From Microbacterium oxydans (lineage in GTDB: Bacteria; Actinomycetota; Actinomycetes; Actinomycetales; Microbacteriaceae), in the NCBI RefSeq assembly GCF_000956525.1, contig NZ_JYIW01000026.1:310001-374000 (forward strand): a stretch of DNA of 64,000 nt. The letters are read 5' to 3'. Shown here piece by piece: positions 1 through 8,800 of this stretch (its first letter is position 1; each line of letters starts with the position of its first letter). Both the position numbers and the translations under genes were made by a program. The notes below the pieces were generated by a model. It was given only the letters and a program-made list of their open reading frames with translations. It had not been told where the DNA came from and made no database searches.

Positions 1-315
1 GGTCTGCGCCGCGGCCGTGCCACGCAGGGGAGGAGCGCGAGGTCGCGCCAGGAGAAGATCACGGTCGTCGCACGTTCCGGGATCGGTGCCAAGGCGCAGC
101 TCGTCGTGGCGGAGTTCGGCGGCATCCGTTACGTGCTCGGCGTCACCGAGCACGGCATCAGCGTCGTCGACACGCAGGAGGCCCCACTGCCCGCCGAGGA
201 GCTCGAGGCGTTCGACGTGACGGATGCGGCTGACCCTGGCGGGGACGACGCATCCTCGGCAGACGATCTCGGCATCTTCGACGATGCGGAGCGCCCACTG
301 AAGTCGGTCGCCTGA
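1..315 (+). CDS. fliO: Flagellar biosynthetic protein FliO, C-terminal part (truncated by window edge)
   Basis: The reading frame is open from base 1 and gives the cytoplasmic part of FliO: a short basic stretch after the missing membrane segment, then EKITVVARSGIGAKAQLVVA, the compact beta domain typical of FliO, and an acidic tail. FliO helps assemble the FliP ring of the flagellar export gate. fliP follows 125 bases downstream, in the usual fliO-P-Q-R order. The N-terminus with its transmembrane helix lies outside the window, so length and start cannot be judged. The assignment rests on the fold-like motif plus gene order. Confidence 0.8.
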   Translation, partial: GLRRGRATQGRSARSRQEKITVVARSGIGAKAQLVVAEFGGIRYVLGVTEHGISVVDTQEAPLPAEELEAFDVTDAADPGGDDASSADDLGIFDDAERPLKSVA

Positions 316-339
316 GGGATTCCGACCGGCGCACGCCGG

Positions 340-369
340 TTACGCGATGTCCTCGATGTCGCGATAGTC
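340..369 (+). promoter_or_regulatory. Putative sigma28/FliA-type flagellar promoter upstream of fliP
   Basis: TTAC (340-343), 16 bases, then CGCGATAG (360-367) resembles the sigma28 pattern TAAA-N15-GCCGATAA. The 12-mer GTCGCGATAGTC (358-369) recurs exactly upstream of flgN at 5935-5946, again with GTTAC 13-14 bases before it. The site lies about 70 bases before the fliP start. The match to sigma28 is partial; the duplication in two flagellar leaders is the stronger evidence. Confidence 0.5.
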
Positions 370-439
370 CCGATCGAGCACGGATCGCTCGACCTCTTGG
401 CTACGGATCGGCCACGTCTCCCATCTTCGGAGTGCCCCC

Positions 440-1279
440 GTGCCCGCAACCGCCCCCGTCGCAGCGCTGCCGGCGAGCGCGCGGCCGACGCACAGGCGCG
501 TCTGGATCCTGCTCGCCGTCGCCCTCGTCGTCTCGGTGCTGCTCGTGTGCTGGAGCGCCACCGGTGCGCACGCCGCGGCATCCGTCCTGCCGTCCGAGAC
601 GAACGACGGCGAAGGCGTGACGATCAACGGCATCAACGGCACGCCGTCCGACAGCATCATGACGCTGCTCGGCATCACGGTGCTCAGCGTGGCGCCCGCA
701 CTGCTGCTGATGATGTCGAGCTTCACGAAGATCTTCGTGGTGCTGGCGCTGACCCGCAACGCCCTCTCATTGCCCTCCATCCCGCCGAACCAGGTGCTCG
801 CCGGTCTCAGCCTGTTCCTGACGCTGTTCATCATGTGGCCGGTGCTCACCGACATCAACACGGTCGCGGTCGCACCGTTCACGGACGGGCAGGTGGATTT
901 CGGCCAGGCGTTCGAGCTCGCGCAGCAGCCCCTCAGGGAGTGGATGCTCGCGTTCACGCGTGAAGAGGACATCGCACTGATGTACCGAGCCGCCCAGATG
1001 GACAACCCTGCGGACGCCGCGAGCATCCCGCTGCAGACCCTCGTGCCGGCGTTCATGCTGAGCGAGCTCCGCGCCGCGTTCCTGATCGGGTTCATCATCT
1101 TCGTGCCGTTCCTCGTGATCGACCTCGTCGTCGCCAGCGCACTGATGTCGATGGGCATGATGATGCTGCCGCCGGTGATGATCTCGCTGCCGTTCAAGAT
1201 CCTGCTCTTCCTGCTGATCGACGGGTGGGGCATGGTCATCACGGCGCTCGTGCAGTCGTACAACGGGGGTGGCGGATGA
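440..1279 (+). CDS. fliP: Flagellar type III export gate protein FliP
   Basis: FliP is the main ring-forming subunit of the flagellar export gate in the inner membrane. The 279-residue product opens with a cleavable hydrophobic leader (VWILLAVALVVSVLLVCWSA, ending in GAHAAA). The family core follows, with MMSSFTKIFVVLALTRNALS, the conserved PPNQVLAGLSLFLT stretch and two C-terminal helices around LVASALMSMGMMMLPPV. The GTG start is chosen because GGAG (429-432) sits 7 bases before it. The stop overlaps the fliQ start (ATGA), implying translational coupling. Length fits the family. Confidence 0.97.
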   Translation: MPATAPVAALPASARPTHRRVWILLAVALVVSVLLVCWSATGAHAAASVLPSETNDGEGVTINGINGTPSDSIMTLLGITVLSVAPALLLMMSSFTKIFVVLALTRNALSLPSIPPNQVLAGLSLFLTLFIMWPVLTDINTVAVAPFTDGQVDFGQAFELAQQPLREWMLAFTREEDIALMYRAAQMDNPADAASIPLQTLVPAFMLSELRAAFLIGFIIFVPFLVIDLVVASALMSMGMMMLPPVMISLPFKILLFLLIDGWGMVITALVQSYNGGGG

Positions 1280-1551
1280 ACCCCGAGGCGGTCATCGACA
1301 TCGGTCAGGCAGCGCTCATCCTCGCGGCGAAGCTCTGCGCGCCCCTGCTGATCACGGCACTCGTGGTGGGCTTCGCCATCTCGTTGCTGCAGTCGATCAC
1401 GCAGGTGCAGGAGATGACCATCTCGTTCGTGCCGAAGCTCATCGCCGTCGGCATCGCGCTGCTCGTGAGCGGGCACTGGATGATCGCCGAGATGATCGCC
1501 TTCACGAATGAGCTGTTCGCGCGAATACCGTCGCTGCTGAACGGCGGCTGA
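1276..1551 (+). CDS. fliQ: Flagellar export gate protein FliQ
   Basis: A 91-residue protein with two hydrophobic helices (AKLCAPLLITALVVGFAISL and FVPKLIAVGIALLVSG) separated by the conserved QSITQVQEMTISFVPK loop of FliQ. FliQ packs around the FliP/FliR core of the export gate. The start is the ATG overlapping the fliP stop; the frame remains open 51 bases further upstream, but that extension runs through the fliP coding end and has no FliQ similarity. The stop overlaps the fliR start. Confidence 0.97.
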   Translation: MNPEAVIDIGQAALILAAKLCAPLLITALVVGFAISLLQSITQVQEMTISFVPKLIAVGIALLVSGHWMIAEMIAFTNELFARIPSLLNGG

Positions 1552-2312
1552 TGAACATCCCGATCGACTTCACCTGGCTCGAGGCGACCGCGCTCGCGTG
1601 CGTGCGGATCACCGCATTCCTCGTGATCGCCCCGCCGTTCAGCCACGGCACGGTGCCGATGCGGATCCGCGCGATGCTGGGAGCAGGACTCGCCCTCGCG
1701 GTGTCGCCGGTCGTCACCGCCGGGTACGAGCGCCTCGACACGGGCGGATTCATGCTCGCGCTGGCGGGCCAGGCGCTCACCGGGGCGCTGCTGGGCTTCC
1801 TCGTGATGCTGCTGTTCAGCGCGATCCAGGGCTCGGGCCACCTCGTCGACACCTTCGGCGGATTCCAGCTGGCGCAGGCGTTCGACCCCGGCATGGCCGT
1901 GAACGGCGCGCAGTTCACCCGCCTGTTCCAGATGACGGCGATCGTGCTGCTGTTCGCGTCTGACGGCTATCAACTCGTGCTCGGCGGACTGTTCCGCTCC
2001 TTCGACGCGATCCCGGTCAGCGGCATGATCGATCTCGCGAACCCCGCCGAAGCGCTCGTCGGCGCGACGACGCAGATGATGCTCAGTGCCGTGCAGATCG
2101 CGGGGCCGCTGCTGATCGTGCTCTTCCTCGCCGACGTCGGCCTCGGGCTCGTGACCAGGGTCGCCCCGGCCCTGAACGCGTTCGCGATGGGTTTCCCGAT
2201 CAAGATCGGCCTCACGCTGCTGCTCGTGGGGTTCGTCTACGCGGCCCTGCCGGGCGTGGTCGCCGCGATCGCGGATGACGCCGCCCGACTGCTGCTGGGG
2301 GTGACCCGATGA
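1551..2312 (+). CDS. fliR: Flagellar export gate protein FliR
   Basis: A 253-residue polytopic membrane protein with the FliR arrangement of hydrophobic segments and family signatures such as VRITAFLVIAPPFSHGTVP near the N-terminus and NAFAMGFPIKIGLTLLLVG near the C-terminus. One FliR completes the FliP5-FliQ4-FliR1 gate. It is coupled to fliQ (TGATG) and to flhB (ATGA), so the four genes are read from one message. No fusion to FlhB is present. Confidence 0.97.
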   Translation: MNIPIDFTWLEATALACVRITAFLVIAPPFSHGTVPMRIRAMLGAGLALAVSPVVTAGYERLDTGGFMLALAGQALTGALLGFLVMLLFSAIQGSGHLVDTFGGFQLAQAFDPGMAVNGAQFTRLFQMTAIVLLFASDGYQLVLGGLFRSFDAIPVSGMIDLANPAEALVGATTQMMLSAVQIAGPLLIVLFLADVGLGLVTRVAPALNAFAMGFPIKIGLTLLLVGFVYAALPGVVAAIADDAARLLLGVTR

Positions 2313-3412
2313 GTGAGAGCGACACCGGCGAACGGAGTGAGAAGACCACCGATCGTCGCCTGAAGGAGGCTCGTCGGAAGGGCCAGATCGGCCGGAGCCA
2401 GGACTTCACCGCGTGGGTCTGCATCGCAGCGGCGGCGGTCATGTCGCTGCCGGCGATCGCCTCGGCGACACAGGTGCTCACCGAGCTCTTCCTGCGCGTC
2501 GCACCGGTGGCGACGCACCCAACCGACGGCGCGGCCGTCGAGGTGCTCGGGGCTGCGCTGCGCTCGATGGGCGGCATCCTGCTGCCGCTGCTGCTGGTCG
2601 TGCTGCTCGCGACCACCGCGACGGCCGTGGCCCAGGGCGGCATCCACCTCCGGGGTGTGACCATGCGCACCGAGCAGTTGAACATCGTGACCGGCTTGAA
2701 ACGCGTCTTCGGGCGGCAGGCGCTCTGGGAGGGCGCAAAGGCACTGCTGAAGACCGCCGCGATCGGTCTGTCGCTGTGGATCGTCGTCTCCGGGCTCGTG
2801 CCGGTGCTCATGGCGAGCGGCAGCCACACCATCACGTGGCTGCTCGAACAGGCCGCAGGGGGAGCGGTCGCATTGTTGCAGGTCGCAGTCGTCGTCGGCA
2901 TCCTGCTCGCGGCGATCGACGTGGCGGTGGTCATGCGCCGCAATCGCAAGCACACGCACATGACGAAGCAGGAAGCCAAGGACGAGCACAAGAAGAGCGA
3001 GGGCGATCCGCTGGTGCGGTCGCAGCGTCGTTCTCGCCAGCTCGCCATGAGTCGCAACCGCATGATCGCGGCCGTCAGCGACAGCGATGTCGTGCTCGTG
3101 AACCCGACCCACGTCGCGGTGGCGCTGCGGTACGAGCCGGGCAAGTCTGCGCCGCGAGTCGTCGCCAAGGGCGCCGGCATCGTGGCGCTGAAGATCCGCG
3201 AGCGAGCCGAGGCCGCAGGCGTCCCGATGGTGCGCGACATCCCGCTCGCACGCGCCCTGCACGCCGCGTGCGAGATCGGCCGGGAGATCCCGGAGGAGCT
3301 CTACACCGCGGTCGCCCAGGTGCTCGCCTTCATCGAGCACCTGAAACGTCGCGGCACGGCCCGCGGCACCCACACGATGCCCTTCGCGAGCACTCGCGAA
3401 CGCGGCCTCTGA
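2309..3412 (+). CDS. flhB: Flagellar export specificity-switch protein FlhB
   Basis: FlhB switches the export apparatus from hook to filament substrates after autocleavage. The 367-residue product begins with the typical hydrophilic leader (KTTDRRLKEARRKGQIGRSQ) and has four membrane segments. Its cytoplasmic domain contains the self-cleavage motif NPTH at about residues 265-268, within VLVNPTHVAVAL, so the switch should work. The start overlaps the fliR stop. A 63-base gap with CCGAA repeats separates it from flhA. Confidence 0.97.
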   Translation: MSESDTGERSEKTTDRRLKEARRKGQIGRSQDFTAWVCIAAAAVMSLPAIASATQVLTELFLRVAPVATHPTDGAAVEVLGAALRSMGGILLPLLLVVLLATTATAVAQGGIHLRGVTMRTEQLNIVTGLKRVFGRQALWEGAKALLKTAAIGLSLWIVVSGLVPVLMASGSHTITWLLEQAAGGAVALLQVAVVVGILLAAIDVAVVMRRNRKHTHMTKQEAKDEHKKSEGDPLVRSQRRSRQLAMSRNRMIAAVSDSDVVLVNPTHVAVALRYEPGKSAPRVVAKGAGIVALKIRERAEAAGVPMVRDIPLARALHAACEIGREIPEELYTAVAQVLAFIEHLKRRGTARGTHTMPFASTRERGL

Positions 3413-3422
3413 ACGTCGATCC

Positions 3423-3458
3423 CCGAACCGAACCGTCCCCGAACCGAACCGAACCGAA
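3423..3458 (+). repeat. Imperfect CCGAA pentanucleotide tract between flhB and flhA
   Basis: Two runs of the 5-base unit CCGAA occur here: 2.6 copies at 3423-3435 and 4 copies at 3439-3458. They end just before the flhA ribosome binding site (AAGG, 3464-3467). The tract is non-coding, so slippage would change only the spacing between flhB and flhA, not a reading frame. Confidence 0.8.
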
Positions 3459-3475
3459 ACGAGAAGGTCACCTCC

Positions 3476-5542
3476 ATGATCGGTCAGCTGCTGTCCAAAG
3501 GCGCCGTACCCGTCGGCGTCGTCGGCATCATCCTGCTGCTCATCGTGCCGATCCCGACGCCGCTGCTCGACGTGCTCATCGTCGTGAACATCTCCTTCGC
3601 GCTGCTGATCCTCCTCACCGCGATGTTCGTGAAGAAGCCGCTCGACTTCTCGGTGTTCCCGAGCCTGCTGCTGGTCGCGACGCTGTTCCGGCTCGGGCTC
3701 AACGTGGCATCCACCCGCCTCATCCTCAGCGAGGCCCACGCCGGGCAGGTCATCCAGGCCTTCGGGCAGATCACGATCAGCGGCTCGCTCGTGATCGGCG
3801 CGGTGATCTTCCTGATCCTCACCGTCATCCAGTTCGTCGTCGTGACCAAGGGCGCGGAGCGCGTGGCCGAGGTCGGCGCGCGGTTCACGCTCGACGCGAT
3901 GCCAGGCAAGCAGATGGCGATCGACGCCGACCTGAACGCCGGGCTCATCACCGACACCGAGGCGCGCAGACGTCGCGCCGAGGTGGCGGCGGAAGCCGAC
4001 TTCTACGGTGCGATGGACGGTGCATCGAAGTTCGTGAAGGGCGATGCGATCGCCGGCATCGTGATCGTGATCATCAACTTCGTCGGCGGCATCGTCATCG
4101 GCATGGTGCAGCACGGCATGGAGATGGGCGATGCGCTGGAGACCTACAGCATCCTGACCATCGGCGACGGGTTGGTCACCCAGATCCCCGCGCTGCTGAT
4201 GGCCGTCTCCACCGGCATGATCGTGACGCGCGAGAACGTCGAAGCGGAGATGGGCCAGGCGGCGGCCAAGCAACTGCTGCAGTCGCGCAATGCGCTCGTG
4301 ATCACCGGACTCGCCGCGATCGCGATGGGCTTCATCCCGGGGATGCCGCTGCTGGTCTTCGCCGGGATCGGCGCAGTGCTGCTGTTCGCGGCCTCCCGCG
4401 TGAAGGCCAATGAGGATCGCGAGGCCGCGATCGAGGCCGATGCCCAGCACCAGGAGGCGGTCGACGCCGGCACGGAGGGGCCGGACGACCTCATGGACCG
4501 GATGCGCGTCCACGCGCTCGAGATCTCACTCTCGCCCGACATCGTCGACCTGGCGTCCGGGGGAGCGGGAGACCTGCTCACCCGGGTGAAGTCGCTCCGA
4601 CGCAAGCTCGCGCTCGACATCGGCATCCTGATGCCCCCGGTGCGCACGAGGGACAACATCGAGCTGCCTGCGCAGACCTACGCGATCCTCATCGCCGGCG
4701 TCGAGGTGGGGCGCGGTTCGGTGCCGCGCGGCCACGTGCTCGCGATCGGGACAGGGCTCGACCAACTGCCGGGCACGGTCGTGGTCGATCCGGTGTTCGG
4801 ACTCGAGGGCAAGTGGGTGCCGACCGAGATGTCGCACGCTGCCGACATGGCCGGCGCCACTGTGATCGACCGCGCCAGCGTGATCATCACGCACCTGTCC
4901 GACATCGTGCAGAGCCAGGCGCACCGGCTGCTCTCGCTGGAGGACGTGCGTCAGCTCACCGAGCACCTGAAGCAGACGAGTCCGACCACCGTCGAGGAGC
5001 TCACCCCAGCGGTGCTCTCGCTCGCGGGCATCCAGCGCGTGCTCGCGGGGCTCCTGGCCGAGCGGGTGCCGATCAACGACCTCTCCCGCATCTACGAGGC
5101 GCTCGCGCTGCGCGGCAAGACGTCGACCGAGACGCCGGGGCTGATCGACGCGGCGAGGGCGGCCCTCGGCCCGGCGATCGCGGCGCGGTTCGCCGAGGAC
5201 GGACGCATCCGCGTCGTGATGTTCGAGCCGATGCTGGAGCAGCAGATGCTCGAGGGGATGCGGGTCGTCGAGGGGCTCCCGCAGATCGTGCTGACCCCCG
5301 AGGCGACGATGCAGGTGCTCGAGAACGTCCGCCGCACGATCGCGGAGCTCGATCAGGTGGGCCCCGAGCCGGTGCTCGTGTGCGCACCGTCGCTGCGTCA
5401 GGCCGTGCGGCGGATGATCGCCCCCCAGGTCGCTGGGCTGCCGGTGCTGTCGTACGACGAGGCGGGTGCCGGCGGACTCGCCACCGATGTCGTCGGGGTC
5501 GTCCGGCTGACCAGGTCCTCGCTGCCGAGTGCCGCGGGGTAG
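3476..5542 (+). CDS. flhA: Flagellar export apparatus protein FlhA
   Basis: FlhA is the large nonameric export-gate protein that docks substrates and chaperones. The 688-residue product has an N-terminal block of membrane helices, the conserved signature [20 protein letters not shown], and the highly conserved cytoplasmic loop around [20 protein letters not shown] with [10 protein letters not shown] after it. A long soluble C-terminal domain follows. The ATG has AAGG 8 bases upstream. It closes the export-gate block, and csrA follows 89 bases later. Full family length. Confidence 0.97.
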   Translation: MIGQLLSKGAVPVGVVGIILLLIVPIPTPLLDVLIVVNISFALLILLTAMFVKKPLDFSVFPSLLLVATLFRLGLNVASTRLILSEAHAGQVIQAFGQITISGSLVIGAVIFLILTVIQFVVVTKGAERVAEVGARFTLDAMPGKQMAIDADLNAGLITDTEARRRRAEVAAEADFYGAMDGASKFVKGDAIAGIVIVIINFVGGIVIGMVQHGMEMGDALETYSILTIGDGLVTQIPALLMAVSTGMIVTRENVEAEMGQAAAKQLLQSRNALVITGLAAIAMGFIPGMPLLVFAGIGAVLLFAASRVKANEDREAAIEADAQHQEAVDAGTEGPDDLMDRMRVHALEISLSPDIVDLASGGAGDLLTRVKSLRRKLALDIGILMPPVRTRDNIELPAQTYAILIAGVEVGRGSVPRGHVLAIGTGLDQLPGTVVVDPVFGLEGKWVPTEMSHAADMAGATVIDRASVIITHLSDIVQSQAHRLLSLEDVRQLTEHLKQTSPTTVEELTPAVLSLAGIQRVLAGLLAERVPINDLSRIYEALALRGKTSTETPGLIDAARAALGPAIAARFAEDGRIRVVMFEPMLEQQMLEGMRVVEGLPQIVLTPEATMQVLENVRRTIAELDQVGPEPVLVCAPSLRQAVRRMIAPQVAGLPVLSYDEAGAGGLATDVVGVVRLTRSSLPSAAG

Positions 5543-5544
5543 CG

Positions 5545-5574
5545 CTTGGAATCCGCTCGTTTACGAGGCTATGC
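5545..5574 (+). promoter_or_regulatory. Possible housekeeping promoter for csrA
   Basis: TTGGAA (5545-5550) and TATGCA (5569-5574) are spaced by 18 bases and lie 57 bases before the csrA start, immediately after the flhA stop. This would let csrA be expressed apart from the export operon. It rests on consensus resemblance only. Confidence 0.35.
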
Positions 5575-5631
5575 ACTAGCTTGGTGAACAGGATGGCGTG
5601 CACGCGCCGAAGCCATGGAAGGCGGATTCAC

Positions 5632-5880
5632 ATGCTGGTGCTGACGAGGCGCGCGAACGAGAGCATCGTGATCGGAGACGACATCACGGTGACGATCCTG
5701 GCGGTGACGCCCGGCGGCGTGCGGGTGGGGATCGACGCCCCGCGCGACATGCGCATCCACCGCGCGGAGATCGTGCTCGCGGTCGGCGATGCCAACCAGG
5801 AAGCCGTGCAGACGGCATCCGACGATACGGCCGAGAACGCTCTCCTCGGCGCCCTCGGACGATTGACCGCTGCGCCCTGA
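5632..5880 (+). CDS. csrA: Carbon storage/flagellin translation regulator CsrA
   Basis: An 82-residue CsrA protein starting [20 protein letters not shown], with the core [18 protein letters not shown] that forms the RNA-binding surface. CsrA binds GGA motifs in mRNA leaders, classically that of flagellin, and represses translation. The chosen ATG has GGAAGG 9 bases before it, and the protein matches the family N-terminus exactly there. Its antagonist FliW is encoded at 8797, so both arms of the CsrA-FliW-flagellin loop sit in this cluster. The C-terminal tail after about residue 60 is longer than in the shortest family members. Confidence 0.96.
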   Translation: MLVLTRRANESIVIGDDITVTILAVTPGGVRVGIDAPRDMRIHRAEIVLAVGDANQEAVQTASDDTAENALLGALGRLTAAP

Positions 5881-5889
5881 CCGCAGTCG

Positions 5890-5907
5890 ATGGGGAGTTC
5901 TCCCCAT
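5890..5907 (+). terminator. Short hairpin after csrA
   Basis: ATGGGGA (5890-5896), a GTTC loop and TCCCCAT (5901-5907) form a perfect 7-bp stem ten bases after the csrA stop. No T-run follows, so it may be a weak terminator or an mRNA-stabilising hairpin separating csrA from the flgN-flgK-flgL-fliW transcript. Confidence 0.4.
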
Positions 5908-5917
5908 GTCGGCCGAG

Positions 5918-5946
5918 TTACTGCCCTCCGCGTTGTCGCGATAGTC
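5918..5946 (+). promoter_or_regulatory. Putative sigma28/FliA-type flagellar promoter upstream of flgN
   Basis: TTAC (5918-5921), 15 bases, then CGCGATAG (5937-5944), inside the 12-mer GTCGCGATAGTC (5935-5946) shared with the fliP leader. It sits about 57 bases before the FlgN-like start. It would give the filament-junction genes a late flagellar promoter. Confidence 0.5.
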
Positions 5947-6002
5947 GTGTGTGTGGCGGGAGTTCCTGTCATGGAAGCTTCGACCCGACGAGGTGACGTA
6001 CT

Positions 6003-6485
6003 GTGGCCGCCCATGATCTGAGCATGCAGCTCCTGCGGGAGCGGGAGCTGCTCGAGATGCTGCTCTTCAAGCTCGACGAGCAGCAGATGCTCCTGGCGAC
6101 GGGACGCAATCGCTGGATCCGTCACGCATCGACCGAGATCGAGCGGGTACTCGCGGCCATGCCGACCGTCGCGCTCTCGAGGGACGCCCTGGTCATCGCG
6201 ACCGCAGACGAGTGGGGTGCGCCGGAGGCGACGACGCTCCGCGACCTGATCGATGCGGCACCGGACGACGGATGGCGCGAGGTCCTCACCGGACATCTGA
6301 CGACCATGACCGCACTGGCCGATGAGATCGAGCAGATGAAGCAGATCAACGAGCAGCGGCTGCGCACGGCGATCCGCATCACCCAGGAGACCATCGCCGG
6401 GCTCGGTGTGCCGACCGGTGAGTACAGCCCCTCCGGCGACGTCGTCCGCGACGGCGACGCCCGTCTGCTCGACACCCGGATGTGA
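6003..6485 (+). CDS. flgN: FlgN-family flagellar export chaperone
   Basis: A 160-residue, predominantly helical protein: MQLLRERELLEMLLFKLDEQ near the start and a long central-to-C-terminal helix (ADEIEQMKQINEQRLRTAIR), the pattern of FlgN chaperones that escort FlgK and FlgL to the export gate. The gene lies directly before flgK (7 bases apart), the standard position. GTG is chosen because GAGGTG is 7 bases upstream; an in-frame ATG at codon 8 is the alternative. FlgN sequences diverge strongly, so context carries much of the call. Confidence 0.82.
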   Translation: MAAHDLSMQLLRERELLEMLLFKLDEQQMLLATGRNRWIRHASTEIERVLAAMPTVALSRDALVIATADEWGAPEATTLRDLIDAAPDDGWREVLTGHLTTMTALADEIEQMKQINEQRLRTAIRITQETIAGLGVPTGEYSPSGDVVRDGDARLLDTRM

Positions 6486-6492
6486 GGTGACC

Positions 6493-7899
6493 ATGTCGTC
6501 GTTCGCAGGTCTTCGTCTGGCGGAATCCGCCCTCAACGCAGCACGCGCTGGAATGACCGTCACCGGTCAGAACATCGCCAACCAGACCACGACGGGCTAC
6601 ACCCGTCAGCGGGTCGATCAGGCTCCCGTGTCGGGCCCAGGGCAGACCGGTCTGTGGAAGAGCGGGCTCGGCATCGGCAGCGGCGTGAACGTGACCGGCG
6701 TCGCGCGCCTCGGCGACGCGGTGCTCGACGCCAGGGTGCGCGACGCACTCTCGACCTCCGGTTTCTGGAGCGCACGGGCGGCAGCGGCCGGCCAGGTTGA
6801 GAGCATGCTGGCCGAGCCGACGAAGGCCGGACTCGCGGCGAACATGAACCGCTTCTGGTCCGGATGGTCCGACCTCGCGAACACCCCGGAGCCGGCTGCG
6901 GCGCAGGTCGTGCTCACGAACGCGCAGGTGCTCATCGGTCAGATCTCCGCCGGATACGAGTCCGTCGCGGGGCAGTGGACCGATCTGCGCGGCCAGGTGG
7001 ACCGCGACATCGCCGACGTCAACGCCGTCGCCGGGCAGGTCGCAGCGCTCAACGGCCAGATCCGCGACGCGTTGCAGTCCGGGCGCAACGCCAACGAGCT
7101 GATCGATCAGCGCAACGTGCTCGCCCAGCGGCTGTCGACCGCGGTCGGCGCCAAGGGGCTCGTCGAGACCGACGGCACGCTCACCGTGCGGGTCGACGGC
7201 AATGCGCTCGTGTCGGGAGACAGCAGCCGTGCACTCGTCGTCAGCGGTCCGCGGGAGATCCAGGATGCCGGCCGGATCACCGTCGCCTGGGCTGACCGAT
7301 CCGACCTCCCGGTCGCGATCGGTGGCGGTGTGATCGGCGGAACCATCAGCGCACTCGCTCCCGCAACGGATGGCGGCTCGCTCGCCAGTGTCGCCGCCGC
7401 CTACAACGAGACAGCGACCGCGCTGGCCGCGGCTGTCAACGACATCCACCGGACCGGTGTCACAGCGAGCGGCGCGGCCGGGGGTGACTTCTTCGCGCTC
7501 GACACGAGCGGTCCTGCGGCCCTCGGCCTTCGAGTGGCGCCGACCGGCCTCGATCAGCTGGCGCTTGCCGCACCGGGCGCCGGCGCGAAGGACACCACGA
7601 TCGCCGATCGCATCAGCACGCTCGGCGCATCGGCGACCGGACCGAGCAGGGTCTGGTCGAGTTTCGTCACCGGGTTCGCGGTCACGGTCGCCGGAGACCT
7701 GCAGCGTGCGGACATCGCCGACATGGGGGCCGTCGCCGCTGTGACGGCCCAGCAGTCGAACGCCTCGGTGGACGGCGACGAGGAGACCATCAATCTCCTC
7801 ACCTACCAGACCGCCTATCAGGCAGCGGCCCGCGTGCTCACCGCCATGGATGAGGCGCTGGACCTGCTGATCAACCGAACCGGCCTCGTCGGCCGCTGA
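6493..7899 (+). CDS. flgK: Flagellar hook-associated protein 1 FlgK
   Basis: FlgK forms the first hook-filament junction ring. The 468-residue product has the flagellar rod/hook N-terminal motif SALNAARAGMTVTGQNIANQ followed by TTTGYTRQRV, and the matching C-terminal coiled segment EETINLLTYQTAYQAAARVL. The start is ATG 6493 with GAGG five bases before it; the open frame upstream (from 6406) lies inside flgN and has no family similarity. flgL follows after 13 bases. Confidence 0.97.
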   Translation: MSSFAGLRLAESALNAARAGMTVTGQNIANQTTTGYTRQRVDQAPVSGPGQTGLWKSGLGIGSGVNVTGVARLGDAVLDARVRDALSTSGFWSARAAAAGQVESMLAEPTKAGLAANMNRFWSGWSDLANTPEPAAAQVVLTNAQVLIGQISAGYESVAGQWTDLRGQVDRDIADVNAVAGQVAALNGQIRDALQSGRNANELIDQRNVLAQRLSTAVGAKGLVETDGTLTVRVDGNALVSGDSSRALVVSGPREIQDAGRITVAWADRSDLPVAIGGGVIGGTISALAPATDGGSLASVAAAYNETATALAAAVNDIHRTGVTASGAAGGDFFALDTSGPAALGLRVAPTGLDQLALAAPGAGAKDTTIADRISTLGASATGPSRVWSSFVTGFAVTVAGDLQRADIADMGAVAAVTAQQSNASVDGDEETINLLTYQTAYQAAARVLTAMDEALDLLINRTGLVGR

Positions 7900-7912
7900 C
7901 TGGGGAGTCGAC

Positions 7913-8800
7913 ATGATCGGACGCATCACGAGCAGCACCATGACGCAGCAGTCGCTGCGCACGCTGCAGACCAACCTCGCCGATCGCGAGCGTCTGCAGA
8001 ACCAGGCCGCATCGCAGCGGGCGTTCCGTTCGCCGAGCGAGGACCCCGCTGCCGCAGCGACGACCCTCGGTGTGCACGGCGAACAGTCGAGGGTCGCCCA
8101 GTACGCACGCAACCTCAGCGACGGCATGGCCTGGGTCACCACGGTCGACACCGCTCTCGGCGCGAGCACCGACCTGCTCAACCGAGCCCGCGACCTGACC
8201 GCGCAGGGAGCGAACTCCGGCGCGCTCAGCCAGACCGCGCGCGAATCCATCGCGCAGGAGCTCGAGACCATCAGCGCCGAGCTGCTCGCCCAGGCGAACA
8301 CGACCGTGCTCGGCCGGAGCGTCTTCGCGGGGACCAGTGATTCGGGCGCCGCCTTCGAACCGGGAACCTTCGCATTCAACGGCAGTGCGGGAGACGGTGT
8401 GCGTCGACGCATCAGCGACAACGAGACCGTCCGCGTCGACTTCGACGGCTCGCAGGCGTTCGGTGTCGGTGCGAGCAGCGCGTTCGCGCTTCTCGAGGGC
8501 ATCGCGACCGAGCTCCGAGCGGGAGTGAACGTCGGCCCGCGCCTCGATGACATCGACGCACGGCTCAAGGACGTCGTCGCGGCCCGCGGAACCACCGGGG
8601 CGCGTCAGGTGCAGATCGAGCGCGCCGCGTCGCAGAACCTCGCGGCGTCCACCGACCTGGAAGCACGTCGTGCAGAGGTCGAGAACGTCGACAGCCTCGA
8701 AGTGCTCGTGCGCCTGCAGTCCGCCGAGCTCGTGTTCCAATCCGCTCTGCAGGTGACCGCCACGTCGCTGCAGACCAATCTTCTGGAGTTCCTGCGATGA
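7913..8800 (+). CDS. flgL: Flagellar hook-associated protein 3 FlgL
   Basis: FlgL is the second hook-filament junction protein, related to flagellin. The 295-residue protein starts MIGRITSSTMTQQSLRTLQT with a long N-terminal helix (NLADRERLQNQAASQRAFRS) and a matching C-terminal helix (LEVLVRLQSAELVFQSALQV), giving the flagellin-type coiled pair. Its stop overlaps the fliW start (ATGA), so FlgL and FliW are translationally coupled. Confidence 0.95.
   Translation: MIGRITSSTMTQQSLRTLQTNLADRERLQNQAASQRAFRSPSEDPAAAATTLGVHGEQSRVAQYARNLSDGMAWVTTVDTALGASTDLLNRARDLTAQGANSGALSQTARESIAQELETISAELLAQANTTVLGRSVFAGTSDSGAAFEPGTFAFNGSAGDGVRRRISDNETVRVDFDGSQAFGVGASSAFALLEGIATELRAGVNVGPRLDDIDARLKDVVAARGTTGARQVQIERAASQNLAASTDLEARRAEVENVDSLEVLVRLQSAELVFQSALQVTATSLQTNLLEFLR

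Noticed and set aside
2237..4513. Long minus-strand frame of 758 codons
   Set aside because: It is antisense to flhB and flhA, is rich in Arg, His and Asp repeats typical of shadow frames in GC-rich DNA, and has no recognisable domain.
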